Program-made: the position numbers and the translations under genes
Shown here: piece after piece, positions 1 to 8,387 of the stretch
How positions within the stretch are numbered: position 1 is the stretch's first letter
How the letters are laid out: every line of letters begins with the position of its first letter
The notes under the pieces: model-generated
The model's input: only the letters and a program-made list of their open reading frames with translations
Databases searched by the model: none
Told to the model about the DNA's origin: nothing
From: Thalassotalea fonticola
Lineage (GTDB): Bacteria > Pseudomonadota > Gammaproteobacteria > Enterobacterales > Alteromonadaceae
DNA: 64,000 nucleotides
Reading direction: 5' to 3'
Assembly: GCF_032911225.1 (NCBI RefSeq)
Contig: NZ_CP136600.1
Span: 2,170,001-2,234,000 of the forward strand

Positions 1-156
1 ACTTACTTCGTCGGTGCCATCCGCCATTACATAGTTAGCACCAAAGAATCCACCTAGTTCTAAGCTGCTTTTATCATCTTTGAATAATTCCATAGCAGAT
101 ATTGAAGGTGAAGTTAGTGCAATAGCCGTTGAAGTTGCAATAAGTTTAAGTTTCAT
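1..156 (-). CDS. Outer-membrane porin, N-terminal fragment (cut by window edge)
   Basis: The first 52 codons of a minus-strand gene that runs off the left edge. It starts at an ATG read from 156. Residues 1 to about 21 form a typical Sec signal peptide (KLKLIATSTAIALTS core, cleavage near SISA-M). The mature start contains an ELGGFFGANY stretch, typical of the first beta strand of Gram-negative trimeric porins. Seen: signal peptide and first strand. Inferred: general diffusion porin family. Most of the protein is outside the window, so substrate or selectivity cannot be judged. It is divergent from nnrS. Confidence 0.6.
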   Translation of the reverse strand, partial: MKLKLIATSTAIALTSPSISAMELFKDDKSSLELGGFFGANYVMADGTDEVS

Positions 157-370
157 ATTTAACCCTTAAGTTGTATGTAATGGCTCATAAAATGTGTTTA
201 TGAACAATAAGTAATAATTTGTTTGTGCTATTGATAATTGTTTTATAACAGGGAGAATTGCGTAAAAATAGAGCGTTTTACAACTTAATACACTCAAAAA
301 CAACATCTTCTGAATTTAACTACTGGCTAGTTACAGACATTGCTAACAACTTGTAAAAACTAGTTTTTTA

Positions 371-384
371 TTGACATTAATCAT
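371..384 (+). promoter_or_regulatory. FNR/DNR-like operator upstream of nnrS
   Basis: TTGACATTAATCAT reads as an FNR-type dyad (consensus TTGAT-N4-ATCAA) with one mismatch per half-site. It lies about 75 bases before the nnrS start; a possible -10 element TAAAAT sits at 417-422. FNR/DNR control of nnrS genes is common in proteobacteria, which supports the reading. The match itself could be chance in AT-rich DNA. Confidence 0.4.
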
Positions 385-455
385 TAACAAAACTAAACAT
401 TTGAAGATCTTTAAGCTAAAATAATAGCCATAAAATTCAGGCCAGAGGCTGAGCT

Positions 456-1658
456 ATGCAAATTACCGATCTTGCTCAAGAACAAAAAATCACTCCACTC
501 TTTCGCTTAGGCTTTCGCCCTTTCTTTGCCTTTGGTGCTCTTTTCAGTTTGTTATCAATACTTATTTGGGGCGGCTATTTAGCAGGAAAAATATCTCTTA
601 ATTTATATGGCGGAGGGACATTTTGGCACATGCACGAAATGATCTTTGGTTTTGTCTGTGCCATCGTAGTTGGTTTTTTACTCACTGCAGTACAGAATTG
701 GACTGGACAAAGAGGTCTATCGGGCAAGCCGTTATTATTGTTGTTTTTGCTGTGGTTCGCTGGCCGTTTAGTTATGCTCTTTCCAGATATATTAGGCCAA
801 CAATTAAGCGGACTCATTGATATCGCTTTTTTACCGGTAGCAGCAACTCTACTTGCAATGCCTATTATAAAAGTAAAACAAACTCGCAATATGTTTTTTG
901 TGCCACTGTTATTACTCTTTACATTAGCCAATATTATGATGCACCTATCTATAACTGATAGCAGTGTAAATCAGATTATGCCGTCCGCTTATATTGCAGT
1001 GATGCTGGTAACACTTTTGATGTCAATTATGGCAGGTAGAGTAACGCCAATGTTTACTGCAAATGGCACGCAAACAACTAAAGTACAACCTATTCCAGCA
1101 CTAGAGTTAACCACCAATGTCAGCTTGTTTTTATTGGTGCTTAGCTATTTTGTTCATCCGTTTGTTGAAATTCCAAATACCATCAAAAGCGCATTATTTT
1201 TAACTGCCGGGATCAGTCAAATGTTTCGTTGGCTGCGTTGGAGGCCTTGGATCACATTTGGTGTGCCACTACTTTGGTCTTTACATAGTGCGCTGTTCTT
1301 TATTTGGTTTGGCTTGATTATGCTTGGTATTGGTCATATATTTGACACATTCCCACTAAACCATGTTTGGCACTTACTTACCATTGGCGGTATGGGCGGA
1401 TTAATTTTAGCAATGATTTCTCGTGTTACCTTAGGCCATACCGGCAGAGCTTTACAGCCACCAAAAATAATGAATTTTGCGTTCATTTTAATGTTAATTG
1501 CAACGATGAGTCGAGTATTTGGACCTTGGTTTATGCCGGAAAGTTACAGTGCATTTATCAATTTCAGCGTGCTATGTTGGTTTTCTTCGTATGGAATATT
1601 TGTTATAAAATATGGTCCTATGTTACTTACCCCTCGTAAAGATGGACGTCCAGGTTAA
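456..1658 (+). CDS. nnrS: NnrS family haem/copper membrane protein
   Basis: 400-residue polytopic inner-membrane protein with about twelve hydrophobic segments, normal length for NnrS. The family's conserved histidine cluster is visible at residues 58-62 (H-M-H-E-M) in the second membrane region, and the later L-G-H-T-G-R motif is present near residue 320. NnrS proteins bind haem and copper and help cells tolerate nitrosative stress during nitrate/nitrite respiration; the exact chemistry is not settled. The ATG at 456 is preceded by GAGG at a good distance. An FNR-like site upstream suggests induction at low oxygen or by NO. No denitrification genes are adjacent in the window. Confidence 0.9.
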   Translation: MQITDLAQEQKITPLFRLGFRPFFAFGALFSLLSILIWGGYLAGKISLNLYGGGTFWHMHEMIFGFVCAIVVGFLLTAVQNWTGQRGLSGKPLLLLFLLWFAGRLVMLFPDILGQQLSGLIDIAFLPVAATLLAMPIIKVKQTRNMFFVPLLLLFTLANIMMHLSITDSSVNQIMPSAYIAVMLVTLLMSIMAGRVTPMFTANGTQTTKVQPIPALELTTNVSLFLLVLSYFVHPFVEIPNTIKSALFLTAGISQMFRWLRWRPWITFGVPLLWSLHSALFFIWFGLIMLGIGHIFDTFPLNHVWHLLTIGGMGGLILAMISRVTLGHTGRALQPPKIMNFAFILMLIATMSRVFGPWFMPESYSAFINFSVLCWFSSYGIFVIKYGPMLLTPRKDGRPG

Positions 1659-1704
1659 AACCAAGGAAAAGTTCTCAAAATTGAATAATTTGAAAGGAAT
1701 ATAA

Positions 1705-2658
1705 ATGCGCGCTGTTTTTCTAGATCGTAGCACGATCAGTGCAGATATTGATTTATCAGCTATTGAAGATCAAGTAACAAATATTAGCTATTTTGAACAA
1801 ACGGCTACTGAAAAAGTAATTTATCGAGCAAAGTTTGCTGAAATAATAATAACCAATAAAGTCATAATTTCTGCCGACATAATCTCCAAGCTACCAAAGT
1901 TAAAACTGATTTGTATTGCCGCCACTGGGACTAATAACATTGATTTAGATGCTGCGAAAGCTGCAGGCGTGGGCGTATGTAATGTTAGTGGCTATTCAAA
2001 TACTTCGGTTAGCCAATATGTATTTGCGATGTTATTAGAGCATATGAACAAAAGTTCACACTACATTGAAAATACTCGTCAGTCATGTTGGCAAAATAGT
2101 CCAATATTTTGTCACTTTGGTTTACCTATTAATGAACTTGCGGATAAAAAGATAGCAATTATTGGTTATGGTGCATTAGGTCAAGGAGTGGCTAAAATAG
2201 CGAATGCGTTTTCAATGCAAGTGCTTGTAGCAGAAAGAAAAGGAGCCTGCAGCGTTAGAAATGGCCGCGTGAGTTTTGAACAAGCGATTAGTCATGCCGA
2301 TATTATCAGTTTACATTCTCCACTTACTAAAGACACTGAAAATTTGCTCAACAGCAACACAATTGAGCAAATGAAAAAAGGGGTAATCATAATTAATACC
2401 GCTCGTGGCGGTTTAGTAAATAGTAAAGATTTATTGCAAGGTTTAAAATCTAAGAAAGTTGGAGCGGCAATTTTAGACGTATTGGAGCAAGAGCCGCCGC
2501 CGGCAGACCATCCTTTACTCAACGCAAAGTTAGACAACTTAATGATCACTGCACATATCGCCTGGGGCAGTTTACAAGCACAACAAAGGTTAATTAATAG
2601 TCTTGCTGAAAATATTGAAAGCTTTCAGCAAGGTGTTAATTTAAATCGAATTGTTTAA
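1705..2658 (+). CDS. D-2-hydroxyacid dehydrogenase (hydroxypyruvate/glycerate dehydrogenase-like)
   Basis: 317-residue NAD(P)-dependent 2-hydroxyacid dehydrogenase. Seen: the dinucleotide-binding loop G-Y-G-A-L-G-Q-G at 154-161, the substrate-binding arginine in N-T-A-R-G-G (R234), the acidic partner in E-Q-E-P-P (E263) and the catalytic histidine H284, followed by W-G-S. Together these give the classical Arg-Glu-His set. Overall closest in feel to glycerate dehydrogenase/hydroxypyruvate reductase (HprA), but D-lactate or other 2-ketoacid activity is possible. Start ATG has AAAGGA upstream. It follows nnrS by 46 bases in the same direction and may be cotranscribed; no functional link is obvious. 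Confidence 0.88.
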   Translation: MRAVFLDRSTISADIDLSAIEDQVTNISYFEQTATEKVIYRAKFAEIIITNKVIISADIISKLPKLKLICIAATGTNNIDLDAAKAAGVGVCNVSGYSNTSVSQYVFAMLLEHMNKSSHYIENTRQSCWQNSPIFCHFGLPINELADKKIAIIGYGALGQGVAKIANAFSMQVLVAERKGACSVRNGRVSFEQAISHADIISLHSPLTKDTENLLNSNTIEQMKKGVIIINTARGGLVNSKDLLQGLKSKKVGAAILDVLEQEPPPADHPLLNAKLDNLMITAHIAWGSLQAQQRLINSLAENIESFQQGVNLNRIV

Positions 2659-2732
2659 TTTGAAACTTGAACCAATCTATAGAAGTATAAAGTCAGCTTA
2701 GTACTTATTCGGATTGGAATTAGATGAAGTGA

Positions 2733-3170
2733 TTATGCAATCTTCTCAAGTGGTAATATGCGCTCGCCTATTTTGTTAAGAACCTTCAAGTTCCCATCAT
2801 AAACGGTTAGTATATTTCTAAATTTTTTAAATTCATTCGGGATCAGTACTTTGCCATTATTGGTGTAAGGATAATGGAGTACTTGATGCTTTAGTTCTAA
2901 CGAACGGTTATTGTAATAAAATACTGAAACAGTTTTTTTATCCTGTGGTTGCATCTTCTTCTGGCGATTGTTTTTTTGAGTGTATTCGATTTCAAGAGGA
3001 ATATTTTCGCCATCACAAACTGCAACAATATTCTTATTCACTTTAAAAGATTGAGGAATGATAACTCGGCCATGTTCAAGCGCCGGAAATTCACCTACAT
3101 GCTGATTTAGCTTCAGTGTATTTACATCGTAGTAAATCACAGTAACTAATTTTTTAGATTGGTTTGGCAT
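2733..3170 (-). CDS. Small protein of TIGR02922/DUF2375 type with tandem duplicated domain
   Basis: 145 residues made of two copies of one module: residues about 8-60 (V-T-V-I-Y-Y-D ... G-R-V-I-I-P-Q-S-F-K ... V-C-D-G) and about 80-130 (V-S-V-F-Y-Y-N ... G-K-V-L-I-P-N-E-F-K ... V-Y-D-G). The module resembles the short family TIGR02922/DUF2375 known from Colwellia and Alteromonas, where proteins usually carry one copy; assignment is from memory of the motif pattern. No signal peptide or membrane segment. Function unknown. The gene is flanked by about 75 and 180 bases of non-coding DNA and stands alone. Confidence 0.65.
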   Translation of the reverse strand: MPNQSKKLVTVIYYDVNTLKLNQHVGEFPALEHGRVIIPQSFKVNKNIVAVCDGENIPLEIEYTQKNNRQKKMQPQDKKTVSVFYYNNRSLELKHQVLHYPYTNNGKVLIPNEFKKFRNILTVYDGNLKVLNKIGERILPLEKIA

Positions 3171-3348
3171 TGATTTTGAACTCTTTATAATTATTATTTT
3201 ATGAGTTCCATTCGTTTCTTCACCGATAGAAAAATTCTACTGATAATTAGAATCCTTCCAAATGTTAATGTTAAGTTAATAAACTAGAGTAAATTGGTCA
3301 AGTATTATATTGCAATTTATTACAGGTCAGAGCAGATGAATATTTATG

Positions 3349-4689
3349 TTAAAAATAAGCATCTTTAATCTTCCCGTAATGAAAATACCCCCATTGCCCT
3401 AAACGCCTTAATGCCGGCAGCGGAAATTTTGGCAACGGGCTGTTATACAAAGGTAAATTAGGAAGTTCAACACCTGCCACTTTATCAGCTAAACGCTTTC
3501 CTGCTTGCACCGCAAAAGACACGCCATTACCGCAATAGCCCATTGCATAATAAACATTGGAATTATCTTCTGCTTGGTTAATGTGAGGGATATCATCAAG
3601 TGACATACAAATCCAGCCAGACCATGCATGTTGATAGTTTATGCTCTGTAAGGCAGGAAAACTTTGCTTGAGCACGCCAAGAAGTCGATTAGTATAGTAT
3701 GGGTCATCGGCAGCTTTACCGGTAATCGCACCACGACCACCAAATAAAATTCTATTATCAGGAAGCTTTCGGTAGTAATACTTTAAGGCTCTGGTGTCCA
3801 TAATCACATTGGATGTTAAAAAATTACACGCTTGCAGTTGCTCTGCATTTAGTGGCTCGGTAACTATAATTTGTGATAATACTGGTAAAGTCTTATTCGC
3901 AACCGACGAATGAAAATTTTTCGGTGTATATCCATTAGTCGCCAATACAACCTTTTGCGCCGTAACAGTTGCATGAGGCGTGGTTATAATCTGTTTTTGA
4001 TTTCGCTCTGTTAACTCAATTACCGGCGAGCCAGTATGTATTTTAACCCCAGCATCTTGTGCTAGCTTTTGATAACCCCAAGCCAATTTTAACGGGTTAA
4101 TACCAAAGCCATCATTAAACCTTATTGCCCCATGAGCATTTTGATCTGCCATATAATTTTGATGCAATTCATCTTTGCAGATAATATCAACGTTATATGA
4201 AAAGGTATTTTGTAATAGTTTAGCTTGAGTGACCAAACCAGCAAACATTGATGGCTTATGAGCAACCCTAATATAGCCACTACTTTGTTGTTCGCAATCT
4301 ATTCCTTCTTTTATTAATGCATTAACGCTATCGACCCCCTGACAAACCTCTGAGTATATGCCACGCATTACTTCTTCGCCCCAACTTTTAGTCATTGCCG
4401 ACCAAGGTTTACGCCCCGTAGACTTTAGGATAAAGCCAGCATTACGACCACTACATCCCCATGCAGTTTTATTTGCCTCTAACACTACTGCTTTTATGTT
4501 GTGCTCACGGGATAAATGCAAAGCACATGATAAGCCAGTATAGCCACCGCCGATAATAACCACATCAGCATTAATATCTGCAGTCAATTGGCCATTATCT
4601 TGCGGCGCTGCACCACTGACACTAGCCCAATAACTTTCAGGATAATCAATGTTGGTACCAGGGGATAAATCATGAAGAGGATCGTACAT
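3349..4689 (-). CDS. FAD-dependent amine/amino-acid oxidoreductase (DAO family, PuuB/OrdL-like)
   Basis: Flavoprotein with an N-terminal Rossmann FAD motif (V-V-I-I-G-G-G-Y-T-G-L-S) followed by the V-L-E-A and G-C-S-G-R-N-A-G-F elements typical of the DAO fold. It ends with an FAD-contacting region (G-Y-C-G-N-G-V). Similar proteins oxidise gamma-glutamylputrescine, sarcosine or other secondary amines with release of H2O2; the substrate is not determinable here. An upstream ATG at 4725 would add 12 residues but has no ribosome site; I prefer the ATG at 4689, which begins M-Y-D-P-L as in relatives. It is divergent from the GNAT gene with about 100 bases between starts. Confidence 0.8.
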   Translation of the reverse strand: MYDPLHDLSPGTNIDYPESYWASVSGAAPQDNGQLTADINADVVIIGGGYTGLSCALHLSREHNIKAVVLEANKTAWGCSGRNAGFILKSTGRKPWSAMTKSWGEEVMRGIYSEVCQGVDSVNALIKEGIDCEQQSSGYIRVAHKPSMFAGLVTQAKLLQNTFSYNVDIICKDELHQNYMADQNAHGAIRFNDGFGINPLKLAWGYQKLAQDAGVKIHTGSPVIELTERNQKQIITTPHATVTAQKVVLATNGYTPKNFHSSVANKTLPVLSQIIVTEPLNAEQLQACNFLTSNVIMDTRALKYYYRKLPDNRILFGGRGAITGKAADDPYYTNRLLGVLKQSFPALQSINYQHAWSGWICMSLDDIPHINQAEDNSNVYYAMGYCGNGVSFAVQAGKRLADKVAGVELPNLPLYNSPLPKFPLPALRRLGQWGYFHYGKIKDAYF

Positions 4690-4793
4690 GCATATTTTCC
4701 GAATTGACCCTAACAATTTAAGCATGTCAGGCGTATTAATTTAAGTTAATATAGTGTCATATTTTCCATTGATAAATAAGAGTTAATTTAGCA

Positions 4794-5366
4794 ATGCGCG
4801 AGCAACAACAAATTACATTTAGACCGATGAATAAAGATGATTTTGATGATGTTATTTCATTAGGTAACTATGTTCATGGTGATGGCTACATGACCGATGA
4901 AAAAATTAACACCTGGTTTGAGAAAGGGTTAAAAGATCGACTAAATTCTAATTTTGTCGCTTTCGATAACGGTAAAATTGTTGGTTTTAGAATTAGCTAT
5001 AGCCCAAGTAACTGGCAACCTGACCAATGGTATTCACCAGACCTATGGCAAACTAAATTAGCCGACACCGCCTATTTTAAATGTAATACCGTCGATGCAA
5101 ATTACAGAGGTTCTGGAATTGGTTCGCAATTGCTGAAACTATCTATTCAGGTGTTAAAACAACAAGGAGCTAAGGCAGGTGTAAGTCATCTTTGGCGCCA
5201 AAGTCCGGGTAACAGTGCGGTAAAATACTTTACCAAGTGTGGTGGCGTTCTGGTTAAAGACCATCCTGATAAATGGTATCAGGATAGTGTTGATGGCTAT
5301 GAGTGCACCATTTGCAAGAATGACTGCCACTGCGTAGCCGCAGAAATGATCATTTATTTCGATTAG
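4794..5366 (+). CDS. GNAT family N-acetyltransferase
   Basis: 190 residues with a GNAT fold: an N-terminal strand-helix region from T-F-R-P-M-N, then V-D-A-N-Y-R-G-S-G-I-G-S-Q-L-L, which is the acetyl-CoA pyrophosphate-binding motif A (R/Q-x-x-G-x-G/A), near residues 101-115. The acceptor substrate is unknown. The C-terminus is unusual for a GNAT in holding four cysteine/histidine residues in a short stretch (C-T-I-C, C-H-C). It is transcribed divergently from the FAD oxidoreductase, which may indicate a shared promoter region, but that is inference. Confidence 0.8.
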   Translation: MREQQQITFRPMNKDDFDDVISLGNYVHGDGYMTDEKINTWFEKGLKDRLNSNFVAFDNGKIVGFRISYSPSNWQPDQWYSPDLWQTKLADTAYFKCNTVDANYRGSGIGSQLLKLSIQVLKQQGAKAGVSHLWRQSPGNSAVKYFTKCGGVLVKDHPDKWYQDSVDGYECTICKNDCHCVAAEMIIYFD

Positions 5367-5429
5367 AGCATTCAGATTAATACTGCTAATGTAATCAGGA
5401 AATTCTCGATAAGGCTTATTTCGCCCTCC

Positions 5430-5478
5430 GTTTCTCGTTTCTCGTTTCTCGTTTCTCGTTTCTCGTTTCTCGTTTCTC
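5430..5478. repeat. Seven tandem copies of the heptamer GTTTCTC
   Basis: Exactly seven uninterrupted copies of a 7-base unit (GTTTCTC on plus, GAGAAAC on minus) fill 5430-5478, in the 122-base gap between two convergent genes. The minus strand is open through the repeat (reading R-N-E-K-R-E-T periodically), but this is a by-product of the repeat, not a gene. Short-unit tandem arrays like this expand and contract by slippage. No coding region overlaps it. Confidence 0.95.
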
Positions 5479-5488
5479 AAATTACCAT

Positions 5489-6223
5489 TTACTTTCTAAA
5501 CAACAAAACAAATCTATCGGTTTTACGGTACACCTCAGGATCAAAAGGACTTAACTCATAATTATCTTTAGGGTTAGCTAAAACGTCAGTTTGTTTAACA
5601 AAATGAAAACCAAAATCTTTTAATTCTCTAACGACATACTCGGGAGCTATACGGTGCTTTTCTTGACTGTATTCTATACCTGTACCGATTGGTGCACTAT
5701 GATCAATAATTAATAAGGTGCCCCCCGGTTTCAAAGCTTTGTATAGTTGTTTTAGTAGTTTATCTTGATCGATATTCCAACCATCGATAACATGGTGTAA
5801 ATCGTGATACCCCAACACAAAAAAGATACTGTCCAGTACATTATCCTGTAACAGCAAATCGTCTGTTTCATGTACATATTGAACAACATTAGTGAGGCTG
5901 CCATCTGCCATACGCTTTTGTAATTCTTGACCAACATACGACAAATAAGCCTTATTATTATGCAAAAACACTTTGCCTTGTGGGCCAACTACTTGCGATA
6001 AAATTTCAGAATAGTAACCAGCACCGGCAAATAAATCTAACACATGCATGTCTGGTTTTACGCCTGAAAATTCAATAATGTCCAGTGGTTTACTGGTTTT
6101 ATCACGAACTTTATCTTGTTCGCTGCGATGCGGCTGTGCGAGTAAATCTACAGAATTGGCATAACTGAAAGCACTTGTATTAAGTAGTAAAATAGCAATT
6201 ATTAATTTGAACTGATTAGTCAT
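5489..6223 (-). CDS. Exported class I SAM methyltransferase-like protein (COG4798 type)
   Basis: About 244 residues beginning with a signal peptide (hydrophobic I-I-A-I-L-L-L-N-T-S-A-F-S-Y-A, cleavage near Y-A-N-S). After it comes a class I methyltransferase core: motif I V-L-D-L-F-A-G-A-G-Y-Y-S, a later G-Y-H-D-L-H-H, and L-K-P-G-G-T-L-L-I-I-D-H. It resembles the predicted methyltransferases of COG4798. Substrate unknown; an exported SAM-using enzyme is biochemically puzzling. A start at 6262 is possible, but the ATG at 6223 is preceded by AAAGA and begins the signal peptide, so I prefer it. It lies 67 bases after ung on the same strand. Confidence 0.78.
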   Translation of the reverse strand: MTNQFKLIIAILLLNTSAFSYANSVDLLAQPHRSEQDKVRDKTSKPLDIIEFSGVKPDMHVLDLFAGAGYYSEILSQVVGPQGKVFLHNNKAYLSYVGQELQKRMADGSLTNVVQYVHETDDLLLQDNVLDSIFFVLGYHDLHHVIDGWNIDQDKLLKQLYKALKPGGTLLIIDHSAPIGTGIEYSQEKHRIAPEYVVRELKDFGFHFVKQTDVLANPKDNYELSPFDPEVYRKTDRFVLLFRK

Positions 6224-6290
6224 AATTTTTTCTTTTGAAAGTGGCTCTACAGAATTTAGCACAATTATAAATTATAACGGGTAACAAAGC

Positions 6291-6992
6291 TTATAAAAGT
6301 GATATTTGCCCTTCATTGTCTATATTGTCCAATTGCCAATTGATCGCGCTTTGTTTTTGGCTAATTAAATATTTATTCGCTTTAGAAAAATGCTTACAGC
6401 CAAAAAAACCTCTATAGGCTGATAATGGTGAAGGGTGTACGGTGCTTAGCACAAAGTGTTTATTGGTATCGATAAACTTACCTTTCTTTTGCGCATGACT
6501 GCCCCATAACATAAAAACCACCCCACTAGAGTGCTGATTAATTAATTCAATAACTTTATCGGTATAGCGTTCCCAGCCTAATTTGGCATGTGAATGAGCA
6601 TTGGCTTTTTGCACTGTTAGCACGGTATTTAATAGTAACACCCCTTGCTTTGCCCACGGTGTTAAACAACCATGATTTGGGGTGTTGAATCCTTCTATAT
6701 CCGTTACTAGTTCTTTATACATATTGGCAAGTGACGGTGGCACTTTAATCCCCGGTTTAACTGAAAACGATAAACCATGAGCCTGACCTTCTCCGTGATA
6801 GGGGTCTTGACCTAAAATTACCACCTTAACTTGTGCAAACGGTGTTAGAGAAAATGCAGTTAAAATCTCGTCATTACTAGGATAAATATCGATACCTTGC
6901 GCTCTTTCATCAGCAATGTTTTTTAACATCACTTGGAAGTATTCTTGTTGCTGTTCTGTACTTAGAAGGTTATTCCAGTTCATATCTTCCAT
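6291..6992 (-). CDS. ung: Uracil-DNA glycosylase, family 1
   Basis: Removes uracil from DNA to start base-excision repair. The family 1 signature G-Q-D-P-Y-H-G is present with the catalytic aspartate (residue 63 from the chosen start), as is the C-terminal [13 protein letters not shown] loop containing the catalytic histidine. Aligns over the full length with E. coli Ung as recalled. The frame is open to 7046, but that upstream part lies inside the thr operon terminator; the ATG at 6992 with AAGGA just before it, or the ATG at 6983, is the likely start. A complete, ordinary ung gene. Confidence 0.95.
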   Translation of the reverse strand: MEDMNWNNLLSTEQQQEYFQVMLKNIADERAQGIDIYPSNDEILTAFSLTPFAQVKVVILGQDPYHGEGQAHGLSFSVKPGIKVPPSLANMYKELVTDIEGFNTPNHGCLTPWAKQGVLLLNTVLTVQKANAHSHAKLGWERYTDKVIELINQHSSGVVFMLWGSHAQKKGKFIDTNKHFVLSTVHPSPLSAYRGFFGCKHFSKANKYLISQKQSAINWQLDNIDNEGQISLL

Positions 6993-7011
6993 ATTCCTTC
7001 TGCCCTGAATT

Positions 7012-7043
7012 AAAAAAACATCCGAGCAAAGCAAGGATGTTTT
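7012..7043 (-). terminator. Rho-independent terminator of thrABC
   Basis: Nine-base-pair stem (AAAACATCC 7015-7023 with GGATGTTTT 7035-7043) and an 11-base loop. On the minus strand it runs into seven T (7012-7018). It lies just after the thrC stop, so it ends the thr transcript and separates it from ung. Confidence 0.85.
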
Positions 7044-7067
7044 CATTTTAACTTATCAAATTACTTT

Positions 7068-8363
7068 TTAAGATGCGTGTGCCATTAAGAAAGCATGCAA
7101 ATCAGTAAAGTCGGCGTTCATCTGCGAAGAAAGTATCGTTTCACCAGCACAATCAGCTAACTCTTTTGGTAAGCCTAAAGGTCGGCCTAAGGTGCTTTCT
7201 ACGGTATCTTTAAATTTAGCTGGATGAGCAGTACCTAAAAACACACCAAACTCATTGTCATTCAGATCATAGCTCAATGCTTTATAAGCAACACCTGCAT
7301 GCGGTTCACTAATGTAACCTAGACCATTTAGCTTATGCATGGCAATTTGCGTTTGCTCTTCATCAATGGCAACTGAACTTAAACAATCTTCAGACAATAT
7401 ACCTGACTTAAGCATATGCTCAACTCGTGGCCAGTTGTTCGGCTTAGAAACATCCATAGCGTTTGACATAGTGGCGATCGTTTCATTTGGTGACCATTCA
7501 CCGGTTTTTAAATATCTTGGTACTGTATCGTTAGCATTTGTTGCCGCAATAAAGCGTTTAATTGGTAAGCCCATTGCTTTAGCCAGCATGCCGGCAGTAA
7601 GGTTGCCGAAATTACCACTTGGGATAGAAAAAACTAAATCGTCAATTTTTCCACGTTGACGGTAAAGCTGAGCAGCAGCTTCAAAATAATAGCTGATTTG
7701 TGCCAATAAACGACTGATGTTAATAGAATTAGCCGAGTTTAACCCGATTGCTTTAGCAAGGTCTAAATCATCGAAAGACCGCTTAACCAGTTCCTGACAA
7801 TCATCAAAACTGCCATCAACGGCGATGGTAGAAATATTACCACCTAAGGTAGTAAACATTTTCTCTTGTAATAAGCTTATTTTGCCTTTCGGATATAAGA
7901 TCACAACTTTGATGTTTTCAAGTCCATAAAAAGCATGAGCAACAGCCGCCCCAGTATCACCTGATGTTGCTGTTAAAATAGTAATTTTGTCGTTATCACC
8001 TTGAGTAAATGATTGTAAGCATTGCGCCATAAAGCGACCGCCAAAATCTTTAAATGCCAGAGTTGGGCCGTGAAATAATTCGAGTACCGAATTGTTCTCA
8101 TCAATTGGTTGAACTAATGCAGGGAAATTAAACGCACGAGTAACGATGCTGCTAAACTCTTCTTCGGTTAAATCGTCAGCAACAAACGGGTAAAGAATTT
8201 TAACGCTACGCTCAACTAGTGGCATAGACAGTAAATTCTCAATATCATCGTATTTAGGTAACTCTTTAGGGAAGAATAAACCTTGATTTTTTCCTAACCC
8301 CTGACGTACAGCTTGTGAAAAACTCACTTCTTGTTCAGGGTGTTTCAAATTATAAAATTTCAT
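7068..8363 (-). CDS. thrC: Threonine synthase
   Basis: PLP enzyme converting O-phosphohomoserine to threonine, the last step of the pathway. 431 residues, usual for the gammaproteobacterial ThrC. The PLP lysine is K105 in H-G-P-T-L-A-F-K-D-F-G-G, and the phosphate-binding S-G-N-F-G-N segment follows near residue 248. It also has the T-A-T-S-G-D-T-G-A-A-V loop. Last gene of the thrABC operon, 24 bases after thrB, followed by a strong terminator. Confidence 0.97.
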   Translation of the reverse strand: MKFYNLKHPEQEVSFSQAVRQGLGKNQGLFFPKELPKYDDIENLLSMPLVERSVKILYPFVADDLTEEEFSSIVTRAFNFPALVQPIDENNSVLELFHGPTLAFKDFGGRFMAQCLQSFTQGDNDKITILTATSGDTGAAVAHAFYGLENIKVVILYPKGKISLLQEKMFTTLGGNISTIAVDGSFDDCQELVKRSFDDLDLAKAIGLNSANSINISRLLAQISYYFEAAAQLYRQRGKIDDLVFSIPSGNFGNLTAGMLAKAMGLPIKRFIAATNANDTVPRYLKTGEWSPNETIATMSNAMDVSKPNNWPRVEHMLKSGILSEDCLSSVAIDEEQTQIAMHKLNGLGYISEPHAGVAYKALSYDLNDNEFGVFLGTAHPAKFKDTVESTLGRPLGLPKELADCAGETILSSQMNADFTDLHAFLMAHAS

Positions 8364-8387
8364 AATAATCCTCTAATACCAACTGAG

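Noticed and set aside
15..156. Porin fragment as a pseudogene
   Set aside because: The frame is intact and simply cut by the window edge.
5430..5478. Heptamer array as a CRISPR
   Set aside because: Units are 7 bases with no spacers; no cas genes in the window.
5154..5480. Minus-strand frame beginning with a repeated R-N-E-K-R-E-T
   Set aside because: It is made by the heptamer array and then runs antisense through the GNAT gene.
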